Positions 42,930-51,694 of a stretch of 64,000 nt of DNA are shown in pieces; within the stretch, counting starts at the first letter, position 1; every line of letters begins with the position of its first letter. The DNA comes from Bacteroidota bacterium (lineage in GTDB: Bacteria > Bacteroidota > Bacteroidia > Flavobacteriales > Flavobacteriaceae), in the NCBI GenBank assembly GCA_024279425.1, contig JAJRRO010000093.1, forward strand, positions 1 through 64,000, read 5' to 3'. Made by a program: the position numbers and the translations under genes. The notes beneath the pieces were generated by a model. That model did no database searches. It had not been told where the DNA came from and saw only the letters and a program-made list of their open reading frames with translations.

Positions 42930-44660
42930 CTAAATAGGGCTTTTAGAAGGTGTATAAAATATCGAAAGTAAGAATGCGATAACATATAATGAAGTTGTGG
43001 TCCGGAACGGTGACTCAATGGTCATTAATAGCAGTATCATAAAACTTACCAATAACATGGTCTTGTTTCCCTGTCTTATAAACTGATAGAACAAAAAAAG
43101 AAAGGTCGCAAGAAACAGTAGGGCGCCCAATAGACCATTTTCCAATAAATAGGTTAGGAATTGGTTATGGGAGTGGTTAACTTCCATAAACGCTTCTACT
43201 CCTCCCTTATTTATTGAAAGATGTTCTGGTAAAACAGTACTGGAAGTACCCGTGCCATGGCCCAACCAAATTTTATTTTTGAAAGCTGCCCATGTGACTT
43301 TCCACAACTGTTCTCGTTGGACATCCAGTGCCCCAATAAAATAAGCTATTATCGCAAAAATAGCGACCCAGGCTGGCACCAACCATCTGGAAAGGTTCCT
43401 TACTGATATGGCATATAAAAAAGGTAGCGAAATAACCAGCAACAAGGCAAAACGTGAACCAAGAAGCACCAATGTACAGAGGGTGAAAAGGGCATATATC
43501 AAGCCATATATCCTGGATATTTCCTTTTTACTATTAAGGTCCAAACAGAAAAGGGCACCAATGATGATAAAAAAGGAAAGAAAGGTGGTATGCGGATAGT
43601 ACAACCAGTACATAAGAGTGTGGGCGTGTGATTTAATATCGATAAAATAGTTGGCCCAACTAATCTTGTAAAAGTACCCATTATAAAACATCAACAATAG
43701 CCAATTGACCATAGAAATGGACATGATTACAAAAAATACGCCAACATATATTTTTTTAATCTGATTGACGCGATCCGAAAAATCTACCAGAGCTCCAATG
43801 AGGGCAAAGAGTACAAAGCCAAATGGAATAGTCAGCTCAGAGAGGTCCCCACCTCCTAAAAATAGCAAGGGCACTGCAAAAAACAACATTAAGGAAAAAT
43901 GAACAGGGCCTAATCGAACGCTTCGTTTTTTATAAAAATGAAAAAAAGCATAGGCAAGCAACAAGAGCGTTGTAAAAGTTACCCAAGCAATTTTCAGTGG
44001 AATGGCAGCAATAAATAATCCTATAAAAAATAATCCATATTGGCCTTCTTTTTTTAGTTTTCCTAACCATCGGAAAAGTGGAAGAATGAACAAAACCAAC
44101 CACGGACATATCAACAGTAAGATTCGCTGCCATTTGGGATACATCAACTCATTTATCGGGTCAAAAACAACATAGGGGTCGAATGGAACCACGTCCGTGT
44201 CCAAGGTAAAAGTCGCGGCAGTTTCATCTACCTTGGAGACGCTTGCCAAAAAACCCAATCTCTTCGCTATTTCTTCCTCTTCTAGCCGAAAAAGAATTTT
44301 ATCATTGTTGGATAACTGCACCGAATGGACCCTTACCTGCATCAAATTGTTATTAGATCCAAAATCCAATCGTAAATGTCTCAATTGCCCATCATCTTCT
44401 AATGAAAAAGTGAACAGCAGATTATTTTGACCTTTTTGGACTTTGGCCATTACTTTTTGCCCATTGTTAAAGTCATTCCCAGTATCATAAAGGAGCTGCA
44501 TACTGCCATCTGTTGCGTATAGAACACTAACCTCCAGATTGTAGTTTCCTTTGGAAAGACAGGATTTGAGATTATTATTGAAACTCATATTTAGAACAAG
44601 AGAAAGCACTAAGCATAGCCCAAGTCTCAATATAAATGATAAGTTTAGTGAACTATTCAT
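42930..44660 (-). CDS. O-antigen ligase/polymerase-like protein with N-terminal extracytoplasmic module
   Basis: A 576-residue membrane protein. TM about 8-26, an extracytoplasmic module (about 40-170), then about 11 membrane helices with the ligase/polymerase signature: ARG in LLGSRFALLL, the loop WLGHGTGTSSTVLPEHL, and EVNHSHNQFLTYLLENGLLG. WaaL/Wzy proteins join or polymerise lipid-linked glycans in the periplasm. The N-terminal module aligns by eye with the AlgX-like protein at 32961-34691. The start overlaps the upstream polymerase gene by 4 nt. Confidence 0.85.
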   Translation of the reverse strand: MNSSLNLSFILRLGLCLVLSLVLNMSFNNNLKSCLSKGNYNLEVSVLYATDGSMQLLYDTGNDFNNGQKVMAKVQKGQNNLLFTFSLEDDGQLRHLRLDFGSNNNLMQVRVHSVQLSNNDKILFRLEEEEIAKRLGFLASVSKVDETAATFTLDTDVVPFDPYVVFDPINELMYPKWQRILLLICPWLVLFILPLFRWLGKLKKEGQYGLFFIGLFIAAIPLKIAWVTFTTLLLLAYAFFHFYKKRSVRLGPVHFSLMLFFAVPLLFLGGGDLSELTIPFGFVLFALIGALVDFSDRVNQIKKIYVGVFFVIMSISMVNWLLLMFYNGYFYKISWANYFIDIKSHAHTLMYWLYYPHTTFLSFFIIIGALFCLDLNSKKEISRIYGLIYALFTLCTLVLLGSRFALLLVISLPFLYAISVRNLSRWLVPAWVAIFAIIAYFIGALDVQREQLWKVTWAAFKNKIWLGHGTGTSSTVLPEHLSINKGGVEAFMEVNHSHNQFLTYLLENGLLGALLFLATFLFLFYQFIRQGNKTMLLVSFMILLLMTIESPFRTTTSLYVIAFLLSIFYTPSKSPI

Positions 44661-45847
44661 GGACTATTACTGTTCACATTCAATTTTGCATTTTGTTGAT
44701 GCTCTTTTTTATTAAGTGCTTTTAAAGAAGCCAGCGCAATCATAAACAAAGATATTCCGATAGGATTATTAAAAAAGGGATTGGTCAAAGACAGTAAAAT
44801 CACAAACAATACACTTAAGAAAAAAGCTCTACGAATTTCTAAATAATTCTCTCCTTTAATATAGGAGTTGTACAATACAATAAAAAACAACCCCCAAAGA
44901 GACAAGCCCAATAGGCCTTGTTTGTGAAAAACTTCCAAATACCCAATTTCCATATGGACTTCGCGTATAGGCACCCCATTACCAAAACCGTGACCTATAA
45001 ACAGGCTTATGGGATTTATCCGTTCTACAACTTGGATAAGCTGTTGTATCCTAATAGAATCACTTAAGTCTTTGTCTCCCAACTCAAAATTACCAAAAAA
45101 ATAGATGCTCCCAATAACAAGGAATACCGCCAAGATCAAAATCTTAAAATTCATTCTTAACATCAAGGGAATGCCATAAAACAAGACATATATAACTCCA
45201 AACATTAGAATGAAACCACGTGTTCCAGTAAGTATCATTGCCGTCATAATAAACAGTATTGCGAGTCCTTTATTTTTTGATTTTGAGCTATGTATCCAAA
45301 ATATAAGCCCTACAACCATGTACAAAAAGCCTTTATAAAAGAAAAACCCATCTATTCCCCTATAGAAAAAGTCGGATGATGATACATGCGTATTTACAAA
45401 CCTGTAAAAGGACATAAAATCAATCTTACCCAAAAAGAATAGTAATTGGATAGAAATGTAGGTCAACGCCATAAGAAGGCTTGTTCTTTTAATCAAGGAA
45501 ACTACCAGAGCTACACGTTCTACATTATCGATATAATAACTGAAAAATATTATACTAAAAAAATAGGATAGTGGTTTTACGTCTTCAACTATGAGGGCTA
45601 TTGATGCACCGTTAACCCAACCCAAAAAAACATACCCCAATAAAACACATAGTACCAACATTAAAATAACTACTACATATTTGGGGATTTTTAATCGGTA
45701 AAAATAAAGTATCGCCACGATAACGATATTTAGAGAAAAAAGTGCTATCCGTAATGTCGCAGCACCAATTTCAAAAACCCTTCCACCACCCCCAATAAAC
45801 AATTCCAAAAGGGTTATTATAAAAATAATTCGAAGAAGGGTTTTCAT
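44657..45847 (-). CDS. O-antigen polymerase-like membrane protein (Wzy-type)
   Basis: A 396-residue protein of about 10-11 helices. The conserved region TGTRGFILMFGVIYVL and the large periplasmic loop with LFIGHGFGNGVP and EVFHKQGLLGLSLWG match the O-antigen ligase/polymerase superfamily. It is next to the Wzx-like flippase and overlaps the second ligase-like gene. Which of the two polymerises and which attaches the glycan cannot be told from sequence. Confidence 0.82.
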   Translation of the reverse strand: MKTLLRIIFIITLLELFIGGGGRVFEIGAATLRIALFSLNIVIVAILYFYRLKIPKYVVVILMLVLCVLLGYVFLGWVNGASIALIVEDVKPLSYFFSIIFFSYYIDNVERVALVVSLIKRTSLLMALTYISIQLLFFLGKIDFMSFYRFVNTHVSSSDFFYRGIDGFFFYKGFLYMVVGLIFWIHSSKSKNKGLAILFIMTAMILTGTRGFILMFGVIYVLFYGIPLMLRMNFKILILAVFLVIGSIYFFGNFELGDKDLSDSIRIQQLIQVVERINPISLFIGHGFGNGVPIREVHMEIGYLEVFHKQGLLGLSLWGLFFIVLYNSYIKGENYLEIRRAFFLSVLFVILLSLTNPFFNNPIGISLFMIALASLKALNKKEHQQNAKLNVNSNSP

Positions 45848-45892
45848 GAATAATCAATAGTCTTATTTAGTCTCAATATTACTGTTTTTTCT

Positions 45893-47305
45893 CTACCCAA
45901 CTCCTTTTTCCCCCAAAACTTGTTTTAAGAACTTGGAATTGTTGTTTTGACCCATAATGATATATACCACTGCCATCCAGAGGACAATACAACCAAACAC
46001 GACCCAAAGCCCTGACTGCCCAAAGTTTTGCATAAAAATATAAATGCCTGTGGTAACCGTTATTAAAATGGTATTGGATCTAGATCCTAATTTTATTGAA
46101 GGTACTTCTAATTTACTGAAAACAAAATACATTATAAACATCACGAGATGAACCAGGACACTAATCCAAGCAGCAGCGAGAATACCGTATTTAGGAATAA
46201 AAATGAAATTTAATGTCAAGCTTACGACCAATGAAACAAAGACCGTTAATACTCGATATACTTGTCTATTTGAAATCGTAAGAATATTACCTAATAATGA
46301 AGAAATCGTTCTTAGAATAACCACTATGGAGAAGGGAAGAACCAATATGGCAGCTTCTTGATATTCCGGTGTATAGAGTACTTCTAAAATTTTCGTTTTA
46401 AACGAGGTGAAAAGCAAAAACAGGGAACAGCCAATAATCAATAGGTACAGAAATATTTTAGCAATTAGCTCGGACAGATCTTCGTCTTTATAATATTTGA
46501 ATGAAAGGTAAGGCAGAAGAACATTTGATACTATTTCCGAAAAAACCAGCAAAATCAAGATTATTCTAAAAACAGATTGATATAACGCAACATCTCTTGC
46601 GCCTAGATATAATGAGATGATTTGGGTGTCCACCATAAAATAAAATATGCCAAGGACTGTATGCAGTCCAAATGACCAGCTGTTTTTAACAAGTCTAAAA
46701 ATTAATTTTTTATCATATTTAAATCTTTTAAAAGAGGCTCGGCATAGAAGAACGGCCCACAATAATTGTATGATTTTTGACAACAGTAGACAACAGACCA
46801 AGTTGACAAGGCTCAGTCCTACTTGCCAATAAATCAAAATAGAAATAGTGACCCCAATCGCATATACCATGGTAGACTCCATGAATTTGTGAAAGCGGTT
46901 CTGTACCTTCATCAAGGCTTGCAAATAAATTATAAAAGATGCTACTAGAGAGAATAAAATGTAAATGGCCCCAACAGAAAACCATTCACCTACATAAAAT
47001 ATACTTAGATAAACCAAAAAAAAACACCCTCCTAGAAGAGATAATCCCATTTTTGCCAAAACTCCATTGAAAACATATGAATCATGCCCCGTTTCCTTCT
47101 GCGGATAATCCTTCATAATCATCAAGGAAAAACCAAAATCGGCGACAATCACAACAAGTGTGGACAATGAAAAGCCAAAACTAAGAACGCCAAAATCTTC
47201 AACGGACATCAATTTTGCCAAAACAATAAAAACTACACTACCTGTATACAATTGTAATGCAGAGGTAAGGGTAGACCAAAAAATGTTTTTAGATACGGTG
47301 GGCAT
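45893..47305 (-). CDS. Oligosaccharide flippase (Wzx-like)
   Basis: A 470-residue MOP-superfamily flippase with 12-14 hydrophobic segments. VSKNIFWSTLTSALQLYTGS and LMSVEDFGVLSFGFSLSTLV at the start are characteristic of Wzx/PST proteins. Moves the lipid-linked repeat unit to the periplasm for the polymerase encoded next. It is 7 nt after the MBL-fold lipoprotein gene. Confidence 0.92.
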   Translation of the reverse strand: MPTVSKNIFWSTLTSALQLYTGSVVFIVLAKLMSVEDFGVLSFGFSLSTLVVIVADFGFSLMIMKDYPQKETGHDSYVFNGVLAKMGLSLLGGCFFLVYLSIFYVGEWFSVGAIYILFSLVASFIIYLQALMKVQNRFHKFMESTMVYAIGVTISILIYWQVGLSLVNLVCCLLLSKIIQLLWAVLLCRASFKRFKYDKKLIFRLVKNSWSFGLHTVLGIFYFMVDTQIISLYLGARDVALYQSVFRIILILLVFSEIVSNVLLPYLSFKYYKDEDLSELIAKIFLYLLIIGCSLFLLFTSFKTKILEVLYTPEYQEAAILVLPFSIVVILRTISSLLGNILTISNRQVYRVLTVFVSLVVSLTLNFIFIPKYGILAAAWISVLVHLVMFIMYFVFSKLEVPSIKLGSRSNTILITVTTGIYIFMQNFGQSGLWVVFGCIVLWMAVVYIIMGQNNNSKFLKQVLGEKGVG

Positions 47306-47312
47306 AAATTAT

Positions 47313-48263
47313 TTAGTCAATCTGAACTGTTTTTTCAATACCAGCAACATAATTCCTCTTTATATGTAAATCTGTCATCCATTGTCGAACCTGTATGGTC
47401 TTATAGATGCCACTAGCCACACCTTTTCCCGGAGCTCGATTTTCCCATAACCACTCCGGTGTTGGCCATAGAGCATAATCGGCCTGTACCAATTCATAGA
47501 AGTTTTTATTAACCCCTTGCTGACCATGATGTGCCATTTGTACATCATCAGCCTTTAGCCTTTCCAAATTGCCCCTGCCAATTATTTTATCCCCTCCTTC
47601 AGGGCCCAAGTCTCCCAAGAACAATACTGACTTCGATTTACTTGAAACTTTAAACACAAGAGAAGAATTGTTTATGGCATTATTTACAATGGCGTCATTT
47701 CGACTACTTAATATGGTTATTTCAACACCCTCGCCCAATTCTAGAACATCACTTTCCACAGCATTTAGAAGTGAAATATTTGACTTCTTTAAAGTGTTGC
47801 TATAGCGTTTAAAATTTTCATAAGAATCAGGCTCATTTTTTAACACCCAACTATCATCCAAAGTTATTTGAAGTATTGTTCGAATATCAACGGAATTTTT
47901 ACTAACAATTTCCAATAATGCCCCCATATGGTCCAAATGGGGGTGAGTAATAATCCACATATCAACAACCCCACCCAATTGTTTCAAATAATTTTCTAGA
48001 ATAGGTGCAGTTCTTGTCCCTCCTCCATCAATAATTACGATTCTATTATCGTCAGTTTTAAGAATATAGCCCATTTGCACTGCATCAAAAAATTGATCCA
48101 ACTGCCATAACGAAAAGTCTTGTTGGCGATTAGGGAATGACCTTATATCCAATAGATCAGAATGATTATAAGAATCGCTACAAGAAAGTACAATTATTAG
48201 TATCCCAAATAAAAAGAAGGTCTTAATAAATTTAAGATTTTCATAAGGCAACAATCGCTTCAT
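47313..48263 (-). CDS. Metallo-beta-lactamase-fold lipoprotein
   Basis: A 316-residue protein. N-terminal leader with lipobox VLSC (Cys about 28), so envelope-anchored. The MBL domain runs from about 55 to 300: IVIIDGGGTR, the metal motif THPHLDH at 106-112, SVLFLGDLGPEGG, and VQMAHHGQQG. It resembles the C-terminal hydrolase part of ComEC, but here it is a free lipoprotein inside a phosphonate/TagF cluster. The pneumococcal phosphorylcholine esterase Pce also uses this fold, so a phosphodiesterase acting on glycan decorations is plausible (inference). The start overlaps the TagF-like gene by 23 nt. Confidence 0.8.
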   Translation of the reverse strand: MKRLLPYENLKFIKTFFLFGILIIVLSCSDSYNHSDLLDIRSFPNRQQDFSLWQLDQFFDAVQMGYILKTDDNRIVIIDGGGTRTAPILENYLKQLGGVVDMWIITHPHLDHMGALLEIVSKNSVDIRTILQITLDDSWVLKNEPDSYENFKRYSNTLKKSNISLLNAVESDVLELGEGVEITILSSRNDAIVNNAINNSSLVFKVSSKSKSVLFLGDLGPEGGDKIIGRGNLERLKADDVQMAHHGQQGVNKNFYELVQADYALWPTPEWLWENRAPGKGVASGIYKTIQVRQWMTDLHIKRNYVAGIEKTVQID

Positions 48264-49425
48264 AAACTCTTTTCGAATTTAGATTATCATGGAATTTATT
48301 AAAGAATTGGTTCTTCTCTTTTACAAGCCTAGCATATTCAGGTTTGTCCCAAATATATCTTAAAGCTTTGATAAGTTCATCCCATGTGAGCACAATAGGG
48401 CCTGAAACTGAATCATGATAATCAAAATACATTTCGCGGGAGGATGAAAGGTAGTCTTCTAAATCAAAAGCTGCAAATATTATTGGTTTCTCAGTAAGTA
48501 AAAAATCAAAATAGGCCCCTGAATAATCCGTTATTAACGCATCAGCGTCTTTGAGCATAAAATTAATATCGCTTACCTTTTTATCTGATAGGCTAATCAA
48601 TCTTCCATCTGAATTACCATTATCCGGATTAAGTTGATTATCTACATAATGCCCCTTACTTACAAAAACCATATTCTCTTTAATTAAAAAATCCTCTAGT
48701 TTACCTCTACTATAGTCTTGCAAAGTAAACAGGCTTTTTACACTATCGTGACTTCTAAATGTAGGTAGGTAATAAATAATTTTACAGTCTTTATAGCGTT
48801 TTCGAAGTTGCTCATTGAAACCATCCATTTCTTCGCTATAAAAAATGTCATTTCGAGGACAACCCGTTTCCATAATTCCAGATAAGGGAACCTTGAATGC
48901 TGATGACATTTTGTCCGAAAAAACGGCAGCATTTGATACTACAAAACGGTAGTTGAATTCACATATAAAAGGAAAAACAAAAGGCACCATTTTTCTCTGA
49001 AAAAAGGAGTTTATAGGCGAAAATTTGTCGTCCAACCCAATTTTTTTCATTGGATTACCATGCCATAACTGAATCCAATTTGCGCCATTAATGAACAAAT
49101 AATTGATGTCTCTTTTCCCAGAGCTAACAAGTACATTTTTTGCAAGTAAGCTATAATAAATTCCAGAAAAACTATTCGTTAAGTATGATACTCCCCCAGA
49201 TCTTTTAATCTCGTCCAAAAGGCCGTCATTCCTTGTCAGCCAAATGGCTTTTATATTCGGATGGTTTTTTACAACGTACAAATAAAGCGCCTTGCTATTA
49301 TCAGAATACCGTGTCCCATACCAAGCGCCAAATATCCATACATTTTTTTTTCTGGGAATCAGTTTTTGCAGTGCCCAAAACGGAAGAAATAAAATATATC
49401 CTAAATATTTAAAAAGACGAGCCAT
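48241..49425 (-). CDS. TagF-like CDP-glycerol glycerophosphotransferase family protein
   Basis: A 394-residue GT-B-like phosphotransferase. Basic/hydrophobic N-terminus for membrane association, then H122 in IQLWHGNPMKKIG, TGCPRND (187-193), YLPTFRSH and the nucleotide-binding ALITDYSGAYFDFLL near 296-310. Classical members polymerise glycerol-phosphate from CDP-glycerol. No CDP-glycerol synthesis gene is present, but a PEP mutase fused to a cytidylyltransferase lies three genes upstream. I infer a CMP-phosphonate donor. It overlaps the reductase gene by one base. Confidence 0.85.
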   Translation of the reverse strand: MARLFKYLGYILFLPFWALQKLIPRKKNVWIFGAWYGTRYSDNSKALYLYVVKNHPNIKAIWLTRNDGLLDEIKRSGGVSYLTNSFSGIYYSLLAKNVLVSSGKRDINYLFINGANWIQLWHGNPMKKIGLDDKFSPINSFFQRKMVPFVFPFICEFNYRFVVSNAAVFSDKMSSAFKVPLSGIMETGCPRNDIFYSEEMDGFNEQLRKRYKDCKIIYYLPTFRSHDSVKSLFTLQDYSRGKLEDFLIKENMVFVSKGHYVDNQLNPDNGNSDGRLISLSDKKVSDINFMLKDADALITDYSGAYFDFLLTEKPIIFAAFDLEDYLSSSREMYFDYHDSVSGPIVLTWDELIKALRYIWDKPEYARLVKEKNQFFNKFHDNLNSKRVYEAIVAL

Positions 49426-50561
49426 TAATCCTGCTTGCTTTTTAAAAGTGTTACAAGACCCTCCTTGGTGATTTTTCTAGGATTGTTTCCTAAACGTTCC
49501 ATGTTTACATTGTCTATAATTTTTTCCTTGTAATCAGAAATCCCCAATTTTTCCAATGATAGTTCTATCCCAATTTCTTTTGCATATTCCCTTAAAAATA
49601 TTTTACCCTCCAAAGCGCAGCTTACCCCTAAAAGTTTACAAAGCTCATGCATATTATCTCGCGTATAATCAACTCCTCTAGAATCATTCATGTCGTTTTC
49701 ATCAACTCCTTGATTATATTCAAAAAACTCAGGTAAAGTTAGAAATACTGCATGTCCGTGGGGAATGGAATAATAGGTTGTAAAAGCATAAGAAACCGCA
49801 TGAGCCGCTGTTGTTTTCGAAATATTTATTGCCTTGCCAGCCAAAAAAGCTCCTTTCATAACAGCTTTCCTGCTTTCTACATCTGCAGAATTCACGGCCT
49901 TTGATAAGTATTTCACTAGCAATTGAATAGCTTCCTTAGAATACTCTTTTGATTCACTAGTTGAACCAACACTCCAATATGATTCTATGGCTTGAGAAAA
50001 TGCATCAAGACCTGTAGTTGCTGTTAAATATTTGGGTTTGGTTATAGTGAATCGATAATTTAGCCCTGCAATATCCGGAAGTATCGATTCATGAGCGACA
50101 GAATACTTTTTCTTTTGATGGTATACTACCGCAAAATGTGTTGCTTCACTTCCAGTTCCTGAAGTTGTAGGGATCGCAATCATTGTTTTCCCCTTATTTT
50201 GAATTAATTTAGGGTTTTGAATGATGTCCAAACTATTTAGAAACGAATTGGCCGTAAACACATTGATCAATTTAGCCATATCAATTACACTGCCCCCACC
50301 AATGGCAATCATCAAATCACATTTTGCTTGTTCAAACAATTCGACTCCTTTGATGGCGTCCTCGTATTTTGGATTCTGCTCAAAATCATAAAACCTTACA
50401 TATTCAAGACCCTCCAAAGCCAATTCAATATATTCCTTAGCACCAGAATTTACGTAAGCCCCATCTTTAACGGTAACCAAAAAAACTCTTCTGCATTCAT
50501 GTTTACTAATCAAATCCTTGAGGTCAATACTTGAAATATCTTCTATAAATTCTTGGTTCAT
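49425..50561 (-). CDS. Iron-containing alcohol dehydrogenase, probable phosphonoacetaldehyde reductase
   Basis: A 378-residue group III alcohol dehydrogenase. GGGSVIDMAK (88-97) binds NAD(P), TTSGTGSEATHFA and the metal ligands in AAHAVSYAFTTYYSIPHGHA are intact. It directly follows, with 4-nt overlap, phosphonopyruvate decarboxylase, which yields phosphonoacetaldehyde. In phosphonate clusters this family (PhpC-like) reduces that aldehyde to 2-hydroxyethylphosphonate. No transaminase for 2-aminoethylphosphonate is present. Confidence 0.9.
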   Translation of the reverse strand: MNQEFIEDISSIDLKDLISKHECRRVFLVTVKDGAYVNSGAKEYIELALEGLEYVRFYDFEQNPKYEDAIKGVELFEQAKCDLMIAIGGGSVIDMAKLINVFTANSFLNSLDIIQNPKLIQNKGKTMIAIPTTSGTGSEATHFAVVYHQKKKYSVAHESILPDIAGLNYRFTITKPKYLTATTGLDAFSQAIESYWSVGSTSESKEYSKEAIQLLVKYLSKAVNSADVESRKAVMKGAFLAGKAINISKTTAAHAVSYAFTTYYSIPHGHAVFLTLPEFFEYNQGVDENDMNDSRGVDYTRDNMHELCKLLGVSCALEGKIFLREYAKEIGIELSLEKLGISDYKEKIIDNVNMERLGNNPRKITKEGLVTLLKSKQD

Positions 50562-51682
50562 TTAAGAAATTGTTGAAAAGCATTTTTATTTTCTTTTGGC
50601 GTTTTAGTAGGCCTTCCCAAATCCTCTCTAGCACCTTTGTTTACCTTCAGTTCTAGAAACGCCCTGCCCTTGTGTCCCTTAAGAACTTTTAACTTTTTCT
50701 TGATATCCTGAATCTCTGAAGCCGAATCTACAAGTGTATACCCAGAAGCCTTAGCTATTTCAGGAAAATCAATTTCAAAGCCGACTGTAGGCTGGCCTCC
50801 AACAGAATCATGGGCACCATTATTAATAACAATATGCTTAAAGTTATTCAAATCGCCCATTAATCCGTTGATAGCTAAACTTCCCATATGCATAATGACG
50901 GATCCATCACCATCAATGCAATATACGTTTCTGTTCTTTTTTTCTATAGCGACCCCCATAGCGATAGAAGAGGTATGACCCATTGCTCCCACCGTAAGAA
51001 AATCTTTTTCATGTGATTGACCCAGGGCAACTCTATACTCAAATACTTCTCTTGAGGTTTTTCCTGTTGTCGAAACCACTATATCTTTATCCTCTAGAAC
51101 ATCAATAACCAATTTTACCGCGCCCTCTCGGTCTAGAGGGAAAGAAGTGGGGATTTCTTTCTTTAATTTATACTTCTCAAAAGTACCTTTCCTAACCAGT
51201 AATGCATAAGGTTTTTTATTTGTCATTGCCTTTTCGACCGCTTTGTCCAAAACAATATCAATATTACTTGTGGCATCAATAATTTGGTAAGGTATTTGCA
51301 TTGCAGCTAATAGCTCTTCACTAACCTTTCCTTGTTTAACATGTTGTGGTTCGTCTTTTATTCCCGGTTCTCCTCGCCAACCTATTAAAAGCAGCATAGG
51401 AATCCCATAGACATCATTATCGGCTATCGAAAGTAAGGGGTTAACCGTATTTCCAAAACCTGAGTTCTGCATATAAACTAAAGGTAATTTACCGCTAGCA
51501 AGGTAGCTGCCAACGGCTAATCCTACTGATGCACCTTCATTGGCTGCAATAATATGGCGTGCATTTGGGGCATTGTCCGATATAAACGCACAAATATCTT
51601 TAAGTAACGAGTCTGGTACTCCCGTGAAAAAATCTATTCCCCTAGCTGTAAGAGCTTGATAAAATTTTAATGTATTGATCAC
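50558..51682 (-). CDS. aepY: Phosphonopyruvate decarboxylase
   Basis: A 374-residue thiamine diphosphate enzyme turning phosphonopyruvate into phosphonoacetaldehyde, the step that pulls the unfavourable mutase reaction forward. Visible: GIDFFTGVPDSLLKDI at the start, catalytic E49 in AANEGASVG, and the cofactor motif from GDGS (258-261) to NN (287-288), then GAHDSVGGQPT. It is 12 nt after the PEP mutase gene. Length is normal. Confidence 0.96.
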   Translation of the reverse strand: MINTLKFYQALTARGIDFFTGVPDSLLKDICAFISDNAPNARHIIAANEGASVGLAVGSYLASGKLPLVYMQNSGFGNTVNPLLSIADNDVYGIPMLLLIGWRGEPGIKDEPQHVKQGKVSEELLAAMQIPYQIIDATSNIDIVLDKAVEKAMTNKKPYALLVRKGTFEKYKLKKEIPTSFPLDREGAVKLVIDVLEDKDIVVSTTGKTSREVFEYRVALGQSHEKDFLTVGAMGHTSSIAMGVAIEKKNRNVYCIDGDGSVIMHMGSLAINGLMGDLNNFKHIVINNGAHDSVGGQPTVGFEIDFPEIAKASGYTLVDSASEIQDIKKKLKVLKGHKGRAFLELKVNKGAREDLGRPTKTPKENKNAFQQFLK

Positions 51683-51694
51683 TTTTGATAAATA

